From NCBI GenBank assembly GCA_024305405.1, contig JAKNDB010000088.1, forward strand, positions 3,614,001 to 3,678,000: a stretch of 64,000 bases of DNA, in the 5' to 3' direction. Under the pieces are notes generated by a model. It did no database searches. It saw only the letters and a list, made by a program, of their open reading frames with translations, and was not told where the DNA came from. Both the position numbers and the translations under genes were made by a program. Positions 15,501 through 28,713 of this stretch are shown here, piece after piece (positions within the stretch are counted from its first letter, which is position 1; every line of letters begins with the position of its first letter). The DNA is from Dirofilaria immitis (Eukaryota; Nematoda; Chromadorea; Rhabditida; Onchocercidae).

Positions 15501-18500
15501 TTTGAATTAAATTAAAAGCTGATTCCCATAATTTAAATACTTTTAAGTACTTGTGCTGTAGATTGTAAATTTGGAATTGCTCGTATTCTTGAATCTTCGA
15601 TATCAAAATTAATTCTTTCTTCATAATTCAAAATCAAATTTTGGTTAATTTTTACGGTCTAACTGTCTTTTCTCACATTTTTTGAAGATGATCACTCAGC
15701 AACTTCTGGTAAATAATCTTTCAAATTTCTAAATTCTCCCCATTGAGCTTGTTTTTGGGTTCAAATTTTGCTAAAATGAATGCCTTACAGCAAGGCCTTG
15801 GCCGATTTAACATCAATATGCCGCATCGATTTACAGTTCATAGCTATAAGCGACCAACATTTTGTGATCACTGTGGCTCGATGCTCTATGGATTGATTAA
15901 TCAAGGATTACAGTGTTCTGTTTGCAAACTTAATGTGCACAAACGGTTTGCTCATTTTAATTTGATTCTTTCGAGCTTCATTTTGATTAATAAATTTCAT
16001 TTAAATATTTTATTTATCCATCTGTCTGTTTTATTCCGTTCCCTAACAGAATGCATGCTATTTCTCTTCTATCAGTACTGATCAAGTCGGATTGTTACGA
16101 GAATTTTTTTATCTATGTTATTCAGCAAACTGTGATATTTAATAGCATAATAACCCAATTTAGAATAAAATTTATGCTGAAATCATATCGAATTTTTTTA
16201 TTCAGTCATTTTTTATTATATGGCAAAATCTGGAACAAGAAAATATAAGTTATTCTGGATGTGATCATCAAGATCGTCGAGATAAAATCCAGATCCTTTA
16301 ATTTAAGCATGCATAACTTAGCATAACATTTCATGCTTAAAGTTTACAGAGAAAATATTCGAATATCATCTGTCCTCTTCGTTTATCTCTTTGATCTAAT
16401 TTTCCCATCTTTCTTACTCTTACAATCTAAATAATTGATTAAAAAAGTACGAAGGAATTTTGTATTGCAAATTAATAGTTTAATTTAACTTTATTAGTTT
16501 ATATTTTTTTCCGCATGCTCGCAAGTTGTAAAAAAAGGGATTCGAGAAGCGGAGAGTAAGGAAATCTGCTAAGTGATTAACGAAAGAAATAACATTAACT
16601 TTTCGCATTCCTGTAATTAAATTTGAGCTCAATCAAAAGCAAAACTTTTAGATAGCTATTCGTTTGTTAAATTCTTTCATTGGAAATGCTTTCAGCTACT
16701 AATTATTTCACAGACTGTTTTCGTTCAATTTACTGCAAAAATTAAAAATAATTCGAATTAACTGAAAATAGTTTTAAATATTGCAAAATAGTTCGGAAAT
16801 TTTTATGGTGATTAAAAAGTAATTTTTTAATTATAGAATATAAGTAATAGTATCATCTCTCATCGTTATGGTTATAATTATTTTTATATATCATCATTTT
16901 CAATTTTTTGAACAATACTTTGATCAGATCCATTGATCAGAAATAGAAAGTATTAATTCACTCTCATAGCAAATTAATATATAATTATCCTATATATTAA
17001 TTTATCAAAGTATCATATTTGGTGGATAAAGTTGCAGTTGCCAACGTAATGTTGCCAATAACTGTGGCATTAATGCGAAGCAAATGGCATTGGAACTTGC
17101 CCAACTCGGTCTGACTGGTGATAAAATGTCAATTCGATTTAAAAAAGGTAACTGATGCATAACTGATTTGAATATTGTATATTTTTATTTGTGTCGTTCA
17201 TCGTTAATTCCGAAGTCATCCGAGAGTAGAAACCTGATTCTTTGAAGTTTCTGTATATTGAACTCTGTTACATAGAGTAATTGTAATCTCTTGTCTTTTT
17301 CTGTTTTGTTTTCTCTTTTCTTTCTATTTGTTCAAAAATTATTTTATGACTCTTCAATCTACAATTCAAATTCAAGTAATATGATTTTCCCAAATTTGGA
17401 ATTCTGTTGAGCTATAAAAATATTAAAAAGTAATGAAATAATCCTTTATAATACAAAATCATTTTATCTAAATTAGCGATGGCAATATTAATTATAGAAT
17501 ATAAGTAATAGTATCATCTCTCATCGTTATAGTTATAATTATTTTTTATATATCATCATTTTCAATTTTTTGAACAATACTTTGATCAGATCCATTGATC
17601 AGAAATAGAAAGTATTAATTCACTCTCATAGCTATGACACCATGATGGATGATTTACAATTAGATAGAAAAGTTTGGAGAAATTACAGTTATTCTTCCTT
17701 TTCTAATTCGTTTTTAATTCAATTTTCTTTTCGTTTTTGATTAGATAATAATGCTTTTTCTTATAAAAAGTCTGCAGAATTCAGAAAATTTTAACAAATG
17801 TCAGTAATTAGTAAACGAATAACATTTATTCGAATCAGAATTTTTTAAAAGTTTACTTACTCATCTTAATATTTTATTCTTCTCTGCGCAACATTTTTGA
17901 TTCTCTCATTTCACCAAGTTAAATTTTATTTGCTTTACAAATTACTGGATAAGTTAAATTTCAACAATTTATGAAACATATGATATTCTATCCTCATTCA
18001 TAAATCATCTAATCAATAGATGAAAAGCATAGGATTTCTTCATTACAAAAAAAAATTGTCCATTGAATTCCTTTTCATCTTTCATTTTTTTCTATACGAA
18101 AAGTTCCGTCTCTAATCTTTAATCATCTCATGTCCTCAATGTATTTAAAGGGACAGTCAATGTCAAAAAGAAGCTTGCTGCTATAGATCGAGTTTTCACT
18201 TTCATGCAAATTTTTTTACGTAGATTTTCTCATATAGTTGATAGAATATCATCAAGTTACATCATTAAGCAACTGTTTAATGCTTAATTGCTTTAACACG
18301 TATTAATAATTCGTAGTGATAATTAATGCTTAATTGCTTGTTGCCTGATGCCTTAATACATAGTGATAACCGAACTTAATTCAGCTAAAGTCCTATGATA
18401 GATTTCCTTCATAATTTTTCGTTCTAATTACCTTTGCTCCCATTATTTCTGATCGCAATTTCTTCTTTTTAAAATAATTAGCGAATATGTTTTTTACTTA

Positions 18501-21500
18501 TCAATCTTAATTTTAGACTTCAATGACTTCTATATATATAATCAAACGACATTTTTATGCTTACAGATATATCATATTATTTAATAATTTGGCTTTCTGG
18601 CCAAGTTACTTGTCCTTGTTATGAAATCTATGTATCCATCCGGAGAACTCTATCATATCACATCAATGTCCTTCACACATATTTCCAGATCATATCATAT
18701 CATTATCTATACACTACTTTCATATCATATCATCTATCTATGCATTTTTGTCATGTTACATTAATATCCATCAGTCTATCTTTATTATATCGCATCAATA
18801 TCCATTCAGCGGATATTTATCATATATCATATCAGTGTTATATGTCTTTAGCAATATTATTTTATATTGCTCAAGACAGAAAGAAAAAGTATAAAAGTGA
18901 TTTATTCATTACAAAAGAGCGATGATATGGTATCATTGGCTTTGCTATAATATATTCCGTTTGATCATTTATTAAATTTCAAGCCATCTCATTAATGCAT
19001 AAAAATTTGTCCTTATTTTCTTATTGTCCATCTGAAGTCTCCTTTCGAAAAAGCAAGAAATAAAGTAACTCTTGTTTTTAAAATGAACAACATATTGATG
19101 AAATGCAAACCTAATCTTGTCCAGCCATAATTCACAATAAATTATCTCGTCATCCATAATCTTAGGTTTTATTAAAATGATGTTAATTAATGTTCTATCC
19201 GCCTACGTATAGTTGCATTTTTAGTTTAAAACTTTCAAGTTGAATAACCTTCGTAAATTTATTTGTTTACAATTGATGTTCCAATTCTAATCTAAATTTG
19301 TTAATTCCAGCCATCAATAATGTCTGGGAATGCTTACGATGAGTCGAATGCACTATTAGAAGAAACAGTTCCATCTACTACTTCGATAAACCAAATAACT
19401 TTCAAATCTGGAATCGGTTAATTTCTATACTTCTTTTTCGAAACTTGTCGCTCAAATTTCATGCATGCAAATTCTTAAATTTTAAATCACTCTATCCCAA
19501 TTTTTTTAAGCTGCCAGGCTCCAATTATTAAGTTCACAAAATATACTATGCCTTAATTCAATTTTGTATCCAGGCATATTGCACATATGAAATCTTTAAA
19601 ATCATCCTCTTCCCTATCGAAATCATGAGACTTTCATGAGTTTTTGAAGATTTTCTCAATTATTTTACCACAATGCAATAAATTGCAGAGAAAGAAGAAG
19701 TACCAGGAAATCAAATTAATAATAGGAAATCAGACGATGATTCAAATATTCTCGAAAAACCAACCGCTATTACTATCAATGATTTTATTTTTATTAATGT
19801 TCTTGGCAAAGGATCATTTGGAAAGGTTATTTGACATCCTCAACCTTTTTTACTCATTGTTAAAAAAATTTATATACAATATTGCCTAAGGTAATCTTGC
19901 CATAGTCCTTATCTTAGTCTTGCCTTATTTTAGATGCGTCTGATCCTTCAATGAATTACGATAGTTGCAAAATTAATTAATGAGTTCATCTTAAGCCTAG
20001 ATATTTAAATCAATAATATAACTTGGAGTTAATGATACCTTACGAAATACAATCCTTTTTTTAATTTGATTGGATCATCTCCTCCGCCATTTTCTATTCT
20101 CTCATAATGACTTTCGGAAACTGTATCTCTCATTCCTTCTCAGGTAATGCTAGCAGAGCATAAAAGAACTGACGAAGTGTATGCAGTGAAAATATTAAAG
20201 AAAGATGTGATTCTGCAAGATGATGATGTTGATTGTACTATGTGTGAAAAAAGGATATTAGCTTTAGCAGCAAAGCATCCATTTCTTACAGCCATACATT
20301 CTTGCTTTCAGACTGTGGTAAATTTTCTTTTTTTTTGCTATTAATTATCATTATGATTCATCCTTTTATAACTCATTTCTTTGCATAATTAATTAATTTA
20401 TTGTAAGAAGATTGATTAAAGAATGGAATTAGGAACGTAAAATTAAGGGAAAGTAGAGTAGAAAAACTTAAATTATACATTTCCTTATATTCAATATTAC
20501 TTATTAGTATAATCAATTAATCATGATTTTATCATATTTCTTTATATTCTTCAATCATTTATTATCGATGTATGACTGGCAGAAAATTATAGCCATTATA
20601 TTCTTTCATATTCATTCTATCATTATTCAACATTTTCCAGGATCGATTGTTTTTGTTATGGAATATGTGAACGGTGGTGATCTAATGTTTCAAATACAAA
20701 GGGCACGGAAATTCGATGAACCACGTGCTCGTTTTTACGCTGCCGAAGTTACCTGTGCATTACAATTCTTACATCGTAATGCTGTTATTTATCGGTTAGC
20801 TTGTTAGCTTACTATTATTTTATAAATTCATCCTTAGATTAATGAATATTCTGAGTGAATTATATGTCCCATATTTGATCAATAATAATTATAGAATTGA
20901 TGAAGTTTTTCATCTTCTTTAGAATTTATATTATTTCTTGAAGCAATTTGAAAAATTTCTAGTGATCTTAAACTTGATAATATTCTTCTGGATGCTGAAG
21001 GACATTGCCGATTAGCGGATTTCGGAATGTGTAAAGAAGGTATTACTAATTCCAAGCTTACTTCAACATTTTGTGGTACACCGGACTATATTGCACCAGA
21101 GGTGATTACTACTTTTCGTTGTCATGCTGGATTCTATAAAGTTCATATATCATCCTTCAGTACATTAATGCTTCCTAATCTTCTTACACCACCTGATGCT
21201 TTTGAAACTTTTATTCAGATACTGGAAGAAATGCAATATGGTATATCAGTAGATTGGTGGGCACTAGGTGTTTTGATGTATGAAATGATGGCTGGACAAC
21301 CACCATTTGAAGCTGACAACGAGGATGAACTCTTTGAAGCCATTTTACATGAAGATGTCCTTTATCCCATATGGCTTTCTAAGGAGGCAGTTAACATTTT
21401 AAAAGAGGTAAATTTAAATTTTAAAACTTTAATGTAAGTTATGCAGTTTATTTGATTCAAGTACTGTGAATTCGAAAACAATGCATATCGACATTATGAG

Positions 21501-22374
21501 TAACATGCATCTTGTAATATGTAATCTTTCTAGTTAAATTAGATTTTAATCTATTGATGTTGATTACATGCTCATATTATCCTCTGATGCATGTATTTTT
21601 ATTCTCTCTAATATTTCTGATAGAGCTTTTAATACATCGATCTCAAATTAGCTGATAATACTGATAATGCAGTAATTAAATGCAAATATTATCACTGAGT
21701 CAAGTAACAACAAGGATTATTCTTTCTTAATAGAACTAAACTTGATATATTATTTTATTCTATTAAATTTTCGCTTCAATTTCTAAATTATTTAGAAACT
21801 TGGTATATCATTTCTGGAATTTATAATAATAAGAAAAGTACAAGTCCTAAAATATTTGTCGAGAAATATGAAAATTAACTATCTTTTAGTTAATGACGAA
21901 AAATCCAATGAAACGACTAGGTTGTATGCAATCACAAGGTAGTGAAGATGCAATTCGCGTGCATCCTTTTTCCGTGACATCGACTGGGAGGCATTGGAGG
22001 CACGGCGCGTAAAACCACCTTTCAAGCCTAAAATTGTAATCTTTTTGTTAACGCCATGAGATGAAGTAGGAGTTTGAAAGATGAATGTGTAATAAAAAAA
22101 AATTTATGGAAAATCCACTTTATCAATGCTATCTCATTTTTTATTTAGATTGTTGAAACATTGCGAATTGTTTTTCTTTTACCTAATTTTTGTATGAGTG
22201 TAAATTTTGATTCAATTTTAGAAGTCAAAACGTGACGTAAGTAATTTCGATGCTGACTTTACGAAAGAAGAGCCGACACTTACGCCAACAGAACCAGCCG
22301 TTATTAGGGCAATAAATCAAGAGGAATTCCGCAATTTCTCATTTGTAAATCCTGATTTCATAGTTGATTATTGA
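12510..22374 (+). CDS. pkc-1: Novel (epsilon/eta-type) protein kinase C, PKC-1-like
   Basis: Diacylglycerol-activated, calcium-independent Ser/Thr kinase; the C. elegans orthologue acts in neurons. Exons I assign: 12510-12586, 12907-13036, 13156-13287, 13547-13610, 13791-13897, 14090-14195, 14989-15092, possible microexon 15688-15708, 15791-15945, 17038-17147, 19311-19416, 19689-19825, 20144-20317, 20641-20794, 20963-21101, 21219-21407, 21890-22035, 22222-22374; about 734 aa. Order: N-terminal C2-like domain (begins [17 protein letters not shown], without clustered calcium aspartates), pseudosubstrate RRGAMRRK near residue 163 (Ala at the phospho-site), two C1 zinc fingers (about 174-223 and 259-309), kinase domain with GKGSFGKV (~410), YAVK (K~432), YRDLKLDN (D~527), DFG (~545) and [11 protein letters not shown], then turn motif EEPTLTP and hydrophobic motif [11 protein letters not shown]. 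All splice phases agree except that two kinase exons lack one T each (20650-20654, 21967-21971) and one junction (17147/19311) is off by one. Start chosen because the frame matches PKC-1 and an acceptor-like TTTTTTTAG lies about 36 nt upstream. Confidence 0.93.
16827..16970 (+). repeat. Intronic direct repeat, copy 1
   Basis: A 144-base unit beginning TTAATTATAGAATATAAG and ending CACTCTCATAGC, in the intron before the PKC exon at 17038. A near-identical copy lies at 17488-17632 in the next intron in the same orientation. Inside the unit the 9-mer TTGATCAGA occurs twice, 4 bases apart. No terminal inverted repeats or clear target-site duplication were seen. Confidence 0.95.
17488..17632 (+). 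repeat. Intronic direct repeat, copy 2
   Basis: Second copy of the unit at 16827-16970. By eye it differs by one substitution (G to A near 17531) and one extra T. The two copies flank the PKC exon 17038-17147. Confidence 0.95.
18640..18850. repeat. Degenerate TATCA/ATATC-rich intronic tract
   Basis: Imperfect repetition of ATCATATC-type units inside the long intron between PKC exons 17038-17147 and 19311-19416. It creates a 122-codon open frame of Tyr, Ser, His and Ile, which I regard as an artefact. Confidence 0.7.
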
Positions 22375-25230
22375 TATTTTATCTTTTTTCATCTAATTAT
22401 TTGGTTACGCTGGTTGGCATGAATCTTTTGTATACTATTATGCTAGTTGACACGATTTTTTTTTAAATCTCATATGAATTAGTATAATATCCCGTATAGA
22501 ATTATAGTGATTTTCTTCATTCTCGAGATCTTGAAATTCAACTGTTAAGAATTTTTGAGCATCGATCTTTTTCAAATTCAAACAGTGTATTTCAGGAAAA
22601 ATAAATTTTTTGTTGAAGGATAATATCATCCTCACAATAATTTTTGTATTGCTAGGCTTAATCAAGATGGCTATGCATAGGTTTCCTGAAATTAGAATAC
22701 TTATTTCTTTCGGGACTAAGAGTTAATGATTGAAGACTGTAAACTAAATTCTCAAAAGTTTTTGCTTGAATGTAACTGAATCTTGAATTTTAGATTCAAA
22801 CAATTTATGGTTAAATCTAAAATAAGTCTTCCTTATATCGTAACTCAAGCAATAATTTTGGTGAATCGAACCACTTATATTCAAATTTCGTTATTCATAC
22901 TCCTCTTTAACTTGATTTTTATCGTTGAATTCATCGAATGATCTCATTTATATTTAAAAGAAATTTTTCTTCTTAATTTCACACGTGTTTTTAAATTCCA
23001 CTACTCATTTCATGAGTAATTGGTTGCCTGTATTTCTGTTAATTTTTCTTATCGTTGTTTGATTTCCTTATCAATATTTTTTTCGAAAAGACAAATTAAC
23101 TGGTTACTGTACGCATATATGTTTTGGATCTTTCTTTCTTGCCTTGTAAACAATTTATGTCATACAATTCTAAATCAATTCTTTTTTAAACAATAATCAT
23201 TAAATTTTGATCGTTCTTCAAAAATTATATTTTTAGCTTTTGTTTAAAAAATCCTATCTGATAAGAATTTCTTATAAATTAACTTTTTAGGATTTAAAAA
23301 ATTGACCGATTATTTGAATCAAGAAATATATAATACATAAGAGCTAAACAAAATCTGTTTGATTTAATAAGGGAGACTTGATATAATTTATTATGAAGAT
23401 GAACATTGATAATTAGAATACATCTCACTCTTCTTGTAAATTGAATATTTATTACCATTTTAATTAATATTTTGAGAATAACTGAGCTTATCTTCTTTTG
23501 TTTTTAGAGCTTATCCCTATCTGTGTTAATGTATTCATTTTATATATATATATAATCTTTGGCGTAGAATACTGGTAGTCTTCAATTTTTCATTTTAAGT
23601 AAAAATTTTTGTTGGATCAATCATATTCTTGATTTGTATTTATGATTATGCATATCAACCACTGCTAAAGTCACTGAGAATTTTCGTTACCATTTTTCCC
23701 GAAATAAAAAGTTTCGGAAATCAATTCTTCTATAATGATAGATCTGAAATTTTTAAATTAGGAGAATTTTGATTTGAAATTTAATTTCTAATATATTTAT
23801 ACATGTTTTTGAAATTTATTTAATAAACATACGAAATGAAATACATTCTATATCGATGAATCATCGGTCTTAAATTACCTTGAATTCGCTTTCAAGAAAA
23901 AAGAATGCAATTTTTGAACTCATATATCTTATTCAAATAAGACTTCGGATATGATATACGTATATGTATATCATATAAATTGAATCATCTTGGGAACTAG
24001 ATTTCAAACGAAACTGCTTATGAAACATTATAAAAGTGAATTTAAAATTCTAAGAGATTTTAATTGTTGCAAATGTCGGATTTTGTATAATCGGAAATTT
24101 AGTAGAATTGAATTTGTTATATAATGAATCACCTCAATTACAATGCACAAAATAGCTGATAACTGTCTATATAAAATCATCGACAGTTTGTGTTCCTTTT
24201 TGATAGGAAAGAAGTCATCTAAGAGTTATTGCTGTTGAATTGAAGTTGAATTGGAAAGTTCACTTCCAGCATCGATCAGAACAAAATTAAAAAAACGAGA
24301 GAGGATTAAAAGTGATCCTTTCGACGGATAATAATTATCTTTATAATGGTAATTGTCTTACAGTATGGTAGTTTATCGAGTATTATATAAGCTTGATCAT
24401 TAATTAGATGGAAAGATCCTTATGATATTCTCGACATTGCACATGAGTTAGATTATGAGATCGGAGACATTTGCTAGTGAATTAGTTTTCAGTATTTTGT
24501 TATCTATTGAAGATAAGATTTGGTAGAAGGAAAGAAGAGTGAGAAAAGATAAACGTTCGATTGCATAAGATATTATAAAATTCACTTATATTCATCTAAG
24601 TGATGAATTATTCAGAAATATTTTAAAATACAATGCTTTTATTATTTAAACGTATTTATGCTAATATTATTTCGGTTTTACAACATTTAGAAACATTCAA
24701 ATAGGATTATTAGCAGAAAAAAATATCTTATCTGAGAAAATAGTTAAATAATGAGTAGATGTTTAATGATAAAAACAATAAATGCTTAGTAAAAAGAATG
24801 AATGTTAAAGTCGAATGAATGTAAAATGTTGGAGAGAAGTGCCGAATATATCGCCTGGAACTTTTGGCAAATTTTCAATTAAATTCTTCAAAATTAAAAA
24901 TAATTTTATAATAATAAACAGTGAAATACTATTTCTCCTATATCGGTATTTGCTTATACATTAATGGATTATCTTCATTATACTGCGTTACTTTAATTGG
25001 TTCTTCTATGAATATCTGAAAAGAAATATTTTTATGTTTCTTGGATCTTCCACTAACTAATAGCATTTAACAATGAGGCATTATAATGGATCAAAATTGT
25101 TATAAAAATGAAATGAATTTTTACTAATACGATAGTATAATAATGGTATCATGCGATATCTTTAAATTTCAGCTTTCCTTGAAGTTTTAAAAATTGAGAT
25201 TTAGGAATTATCAAGCAGTGCCACTATTAT
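22375..25230. other. Gene-free stretch between convergent genes
   Basis: The + strand PKC gene and the - strand hypothetical gene end towards each other across this stretch, so it should hold both 3' untranslated regions. No exon or canonical AATAAA near either stop stood out. A short TA run lies near 23540-23556. Confidence 0.5.
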
Positions 25231-27158
25231 TCAATATTTTTGTCGGTTCATAAATCTGAAATTCGTATTCCATCTTCCTCGTCTAAACTTCTTGGAAGAA
25301 CAATTTTCGAATGGAAAAAGAACAAAAATAGTTTAGAAATTCTACCTTGCCTAATCTGCGGTTTCGTTTAGAGATGATTTCTTTGTTGCTTATTTCATCG
25401 TATAAATTAACCATTGATCTAACTGTATTACTGAAGATTACCTCATTAGTGAAAAAAATTTCATCGCGGGATTTCAAATAATCCAATGGTGCATATGGAT
25501 CCATTACAATTCTAAATCTCAAGATATTTCAATTGTAAATAAAGGATTAGAAAAGAAATGTATCAGATGATAACTGGAAAGAATTTCCGGTTTTTTGCAG
25601 CACCTTCACCTTCTTTAACTGATCATTTTTGATATTTTTATGTATATTCATAATCATAATTCACCTAATTTTAGGCATTTTAACAAGTTCACGTAATCCA
25701 GCCTGAACTTCAAGTAATAGTTCAGAATCCATTGGTAAATCTTCATCCGTTATTTCCTCACTTTTCCTTTCGCTATCCTAAAAATGGCTATATCAGAATG
25801 AAAACAAATATTGAAAAAAATTTAAAACATAATGCTTGTAAATAATTCTAAGATATTAAAATTATTTCACTGTCAGAAGTTCAATATGTGGCAAACCTTT
25901 TGAACTTTACTAGATTTGCTCCAAAATGGGATACCATCTTCGTCAAATAGCTCACCTTCGTTATCTTTGTTAGTAACTCTTGAAATTGATTTCTAGAATT
26001 TAAAAATTTAGATCTTAATTTTATAGATTAGACGGAAGTCTTTTAAAAAATCAGATTTAAACTAAACCATCAAAATCACTTTAAATAAAGTAAAACTTTA
26101 AGCCAATTTATATTCATAATTAGACTTGTACATGTTTGCGACAAAATTTTAAATGCTTCGTAAATTTTTTCCGCCTATGAAGCTTGCTTTATTATTTAAA
26201 CTTTAAGAGTCTGAAATATTTTAGTGATATATTATTATTGAACCTTCAATAGAATAATTCTATCATTTTTCGTTCGCATTTGTGGTTTGAGCCTAAAAAT
26301 TTTGATTATTGCTCAATATCAGTTTGAAATAATCTTTGATCTCTCTTCGACGCTTCAAAATTTACGTCCTAAAATCTCTAAAATTAATGAAAGTTTTCCG
26401 TTTATGTTTCAACATTGACTTCCAATATGGCATGGTCTATAATAAGTTCCACTGCCTTTTCACATCTGGTGCAAGAAATAATTTTCTATGTTGAAAGAGA
26501 AAGTTTAAAAATACCTCTCAATCTGTCGTCTGGATGGGAATTTTTCATCAGCTCTTCGTAAGGGTGCTTCTAACACTTTCTAAAGAATAAAAACAAAATG
26601 AAGTAAATTTATTCTTTATAATTATTTCTTTAAATATAGGTTTTAACTTTGAATGAATAAAATGGATAAAAATAAATAACTGATCAATTATTTGATGTTC
26701 ACTTTTTGACGTCATAAATCTTTTAAAACGTAGCTCAGAAAAAAACGAAATTCATAATTATGTAATGGATATCAGTCTTTTATTCATATATATAACAGCC
26801 CATATTTATATTGAGAAATTTAAGTACTTCTTTGAAAATATTTTCTTTCCGCAGCTCGTTGCGTTTTTTAATTTTCTCAACAAATTTTCGAACTGATGCA
26901 TCTTGCATGGGACGACTAAAGAATGCTTTGATTTTTTCTCGAGTACCTCAAAACAATGTTTTACAAAATTAAAGAGCATAGATATTTGAAATTGCTTAAA
27001 ATTCTTATAAGCTAAAAGCGGAGGATTATTTCATAAAATACGATTAACTCTTTTCTATTAAGAGAAAAATTTTGAAATAACAATTTTATACTTCTAATGC
27101 TTTTCCTACTTGATGATGACGATGACCATTCGGGAATCCTATGCCAAGATTGCAGCAT
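25231..27158 (-). CDS. Unknown seven-exon protein
   Basis: I do not recognise this protein. Exons, in transcript order: 27158-27092, 26946-26828, 26579-26515, 25978-25897, 25777-25665, 25511-25346, 25290-25231, giving about 223 aa. All phases fit and each exon is bounded by GT and AG, which supports a real gene. Seen in it: an Arg/Ser-rich N-terminus without acidic residues after Glu10 for about 15 residues (possible mitochondrial targeting, inference only); a strongly basic helix around residues 25-65 (REKIKAFFSRPMQDASVRKF); an acidic middle (DNEGELFDEDGIPFW); a leucine-rich segment (SELLLEVQAGLRELVKMPKI); and a basic C-terminus (KRNRRLGKKFRRGRW). No membrane segment. The last exon is uncertain: another frame would end in an acidic tail (SLDEEDGIRISDL), but its phase does not fit. 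Start taken as the first ATG, 13 nt behind an acceptor-like TTGCAG. Confidence 0.7.
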
Positions 27159-28713
27159 TTTACCAAAACTTCTGCAATGATAGTGATCAAGTGCAGATTA
27201 GGAAGAAAAAGACTGCATAAACCTTTTTCTTGTGAAAATGATTGAAATAACAAATTAATTAAATATGAATAAAGCTAAATGCATATGATTCGTATTTGAG
27301 AAATTTCTGGAAAAGATTATTTGAAGCAAAATGATTAGCAGATATTCACATCTACTGTTTCATTAAAAAGAATTTGTCGAAATTTTCCAGATCAGCGAAG
27401 ATGATTCTCGCTAAAAATCAGTTGGACAGCCTAATTTCAAAAATTTCAGAAGATCGAAATTATAAAAATGTAATTTGAATAATTGCTGTTAAAATTCAAT
27501 AACGAAAGTGCAACGAATGTATGAATATCAATACCATCAAATGATTCTATTTCTTCTATTAGCTGCTTTTTTTTAAAATTTCCTATCAAAATGGAAAGAT
27601 AAAAAGCAAGCACTTCAATTAAGACTATCGTGAATTCCGGTCAGTGTCAGAGTCAGATTGTAGTAACTTCGAAGGCAATAAGATAGCAGGTTGAAAAGCG
27701 AAACGTAAGCAAAAATGATTAGAACGGACGTGGACGGATTGACCGATATTTGATAGGCAGAAAAAGATATGTGACATCAAGGAAACTTTAATACTTTGAA
27801 ATAAGCAACTAAACATAACACTGAAAATCTAAAACGAACTTTTCTTTTTGATTGCTTCGATTTTTTTGCATTTGAATACTTGACATTTTATGAATACTAT
27901 TAGCAGAATATGCTTCTGATGACTTTCTTACTGTCTTGTTTGATTCAATTTTCTTCAGGCTATTTCGCAATCCATTCTTCCTACAGAATTAATTTGCTTC
28001 CTTGCTTATTCTATTTAACAGAAAGAAAAATTACGAATAAATAAGGAGAATAACTTATTTATTTTTAAAAACCCAAAAGATGTTAAAACCGCCAAGCAAT
28101 TTTTCTAATATTTTTAAGAAATATTTTGAAAAAGATTTTAATAAAATTTCTCAGACCATTTACACCGTACCCAATTTGGAGTTACTGATAATTAGGCTAT
28201 ATTTTAGCAGTGATATATCATAAACGTGAACACATTCCTTTTCTCTGTTAATTTTAACTAATATCTCATTGATTCCATTTTATTGCAACATCTTACGATT
28301 AGTCGGGTAAATAAGTAATTAACTATTTCATAATGAATATTTGATGAGTAAAATCAACTATATTTCCATTTGTTAAGGATGCTATTTATGAAAAATTCAT
28401 CCTATTTAAATCTAAACTTTTGATCTAGTGGTTGTAGCTTAGTATTGATTATAATTATTAGTTAGAATCAGAAAGGACTTGATATTCTTTTTAATTAATT
28501 AGTTGTGTAAATGTATAAATAAAGAAGTTGAAAGATTATAAAATCTTGTATTCAAAATTTTGTTTGACTGTTGTTTAATTTCTTCTAGAGAAGCGTAAAA
28601 TCTTTATCGTTGAAGTTTAAGTAGCAATGTTCAGATGCTAAAACTAATTTCAGAAGAAATTGAAATAGAGATAATAATATTATAATTTAAGGCTAAAGAA
28701 TTAACGAGTAGAT
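27159..28713. other. Gene-free stretch between divergent genes
   Basis: Upstream DNA of the - strand hypothetical gene and the + strand small-protein candidate. A 63-codon open frame on the - strand (27625-27816) lacks splice support and family motifs. Confidence 0.45.

Noticed and set aside
18278..18339. 16-base direct repeat TAATGCTTAATTGCTT
   Set aside because: Short AT-rich repeat inside an intron, compatible with chance or slippage.
18557..18925. 122-codon + strand open frame in a PKC intron
   Set aside because: It follows the degenerate TATCA tract, lacks any family motif, and the surrounding exons splice over it.
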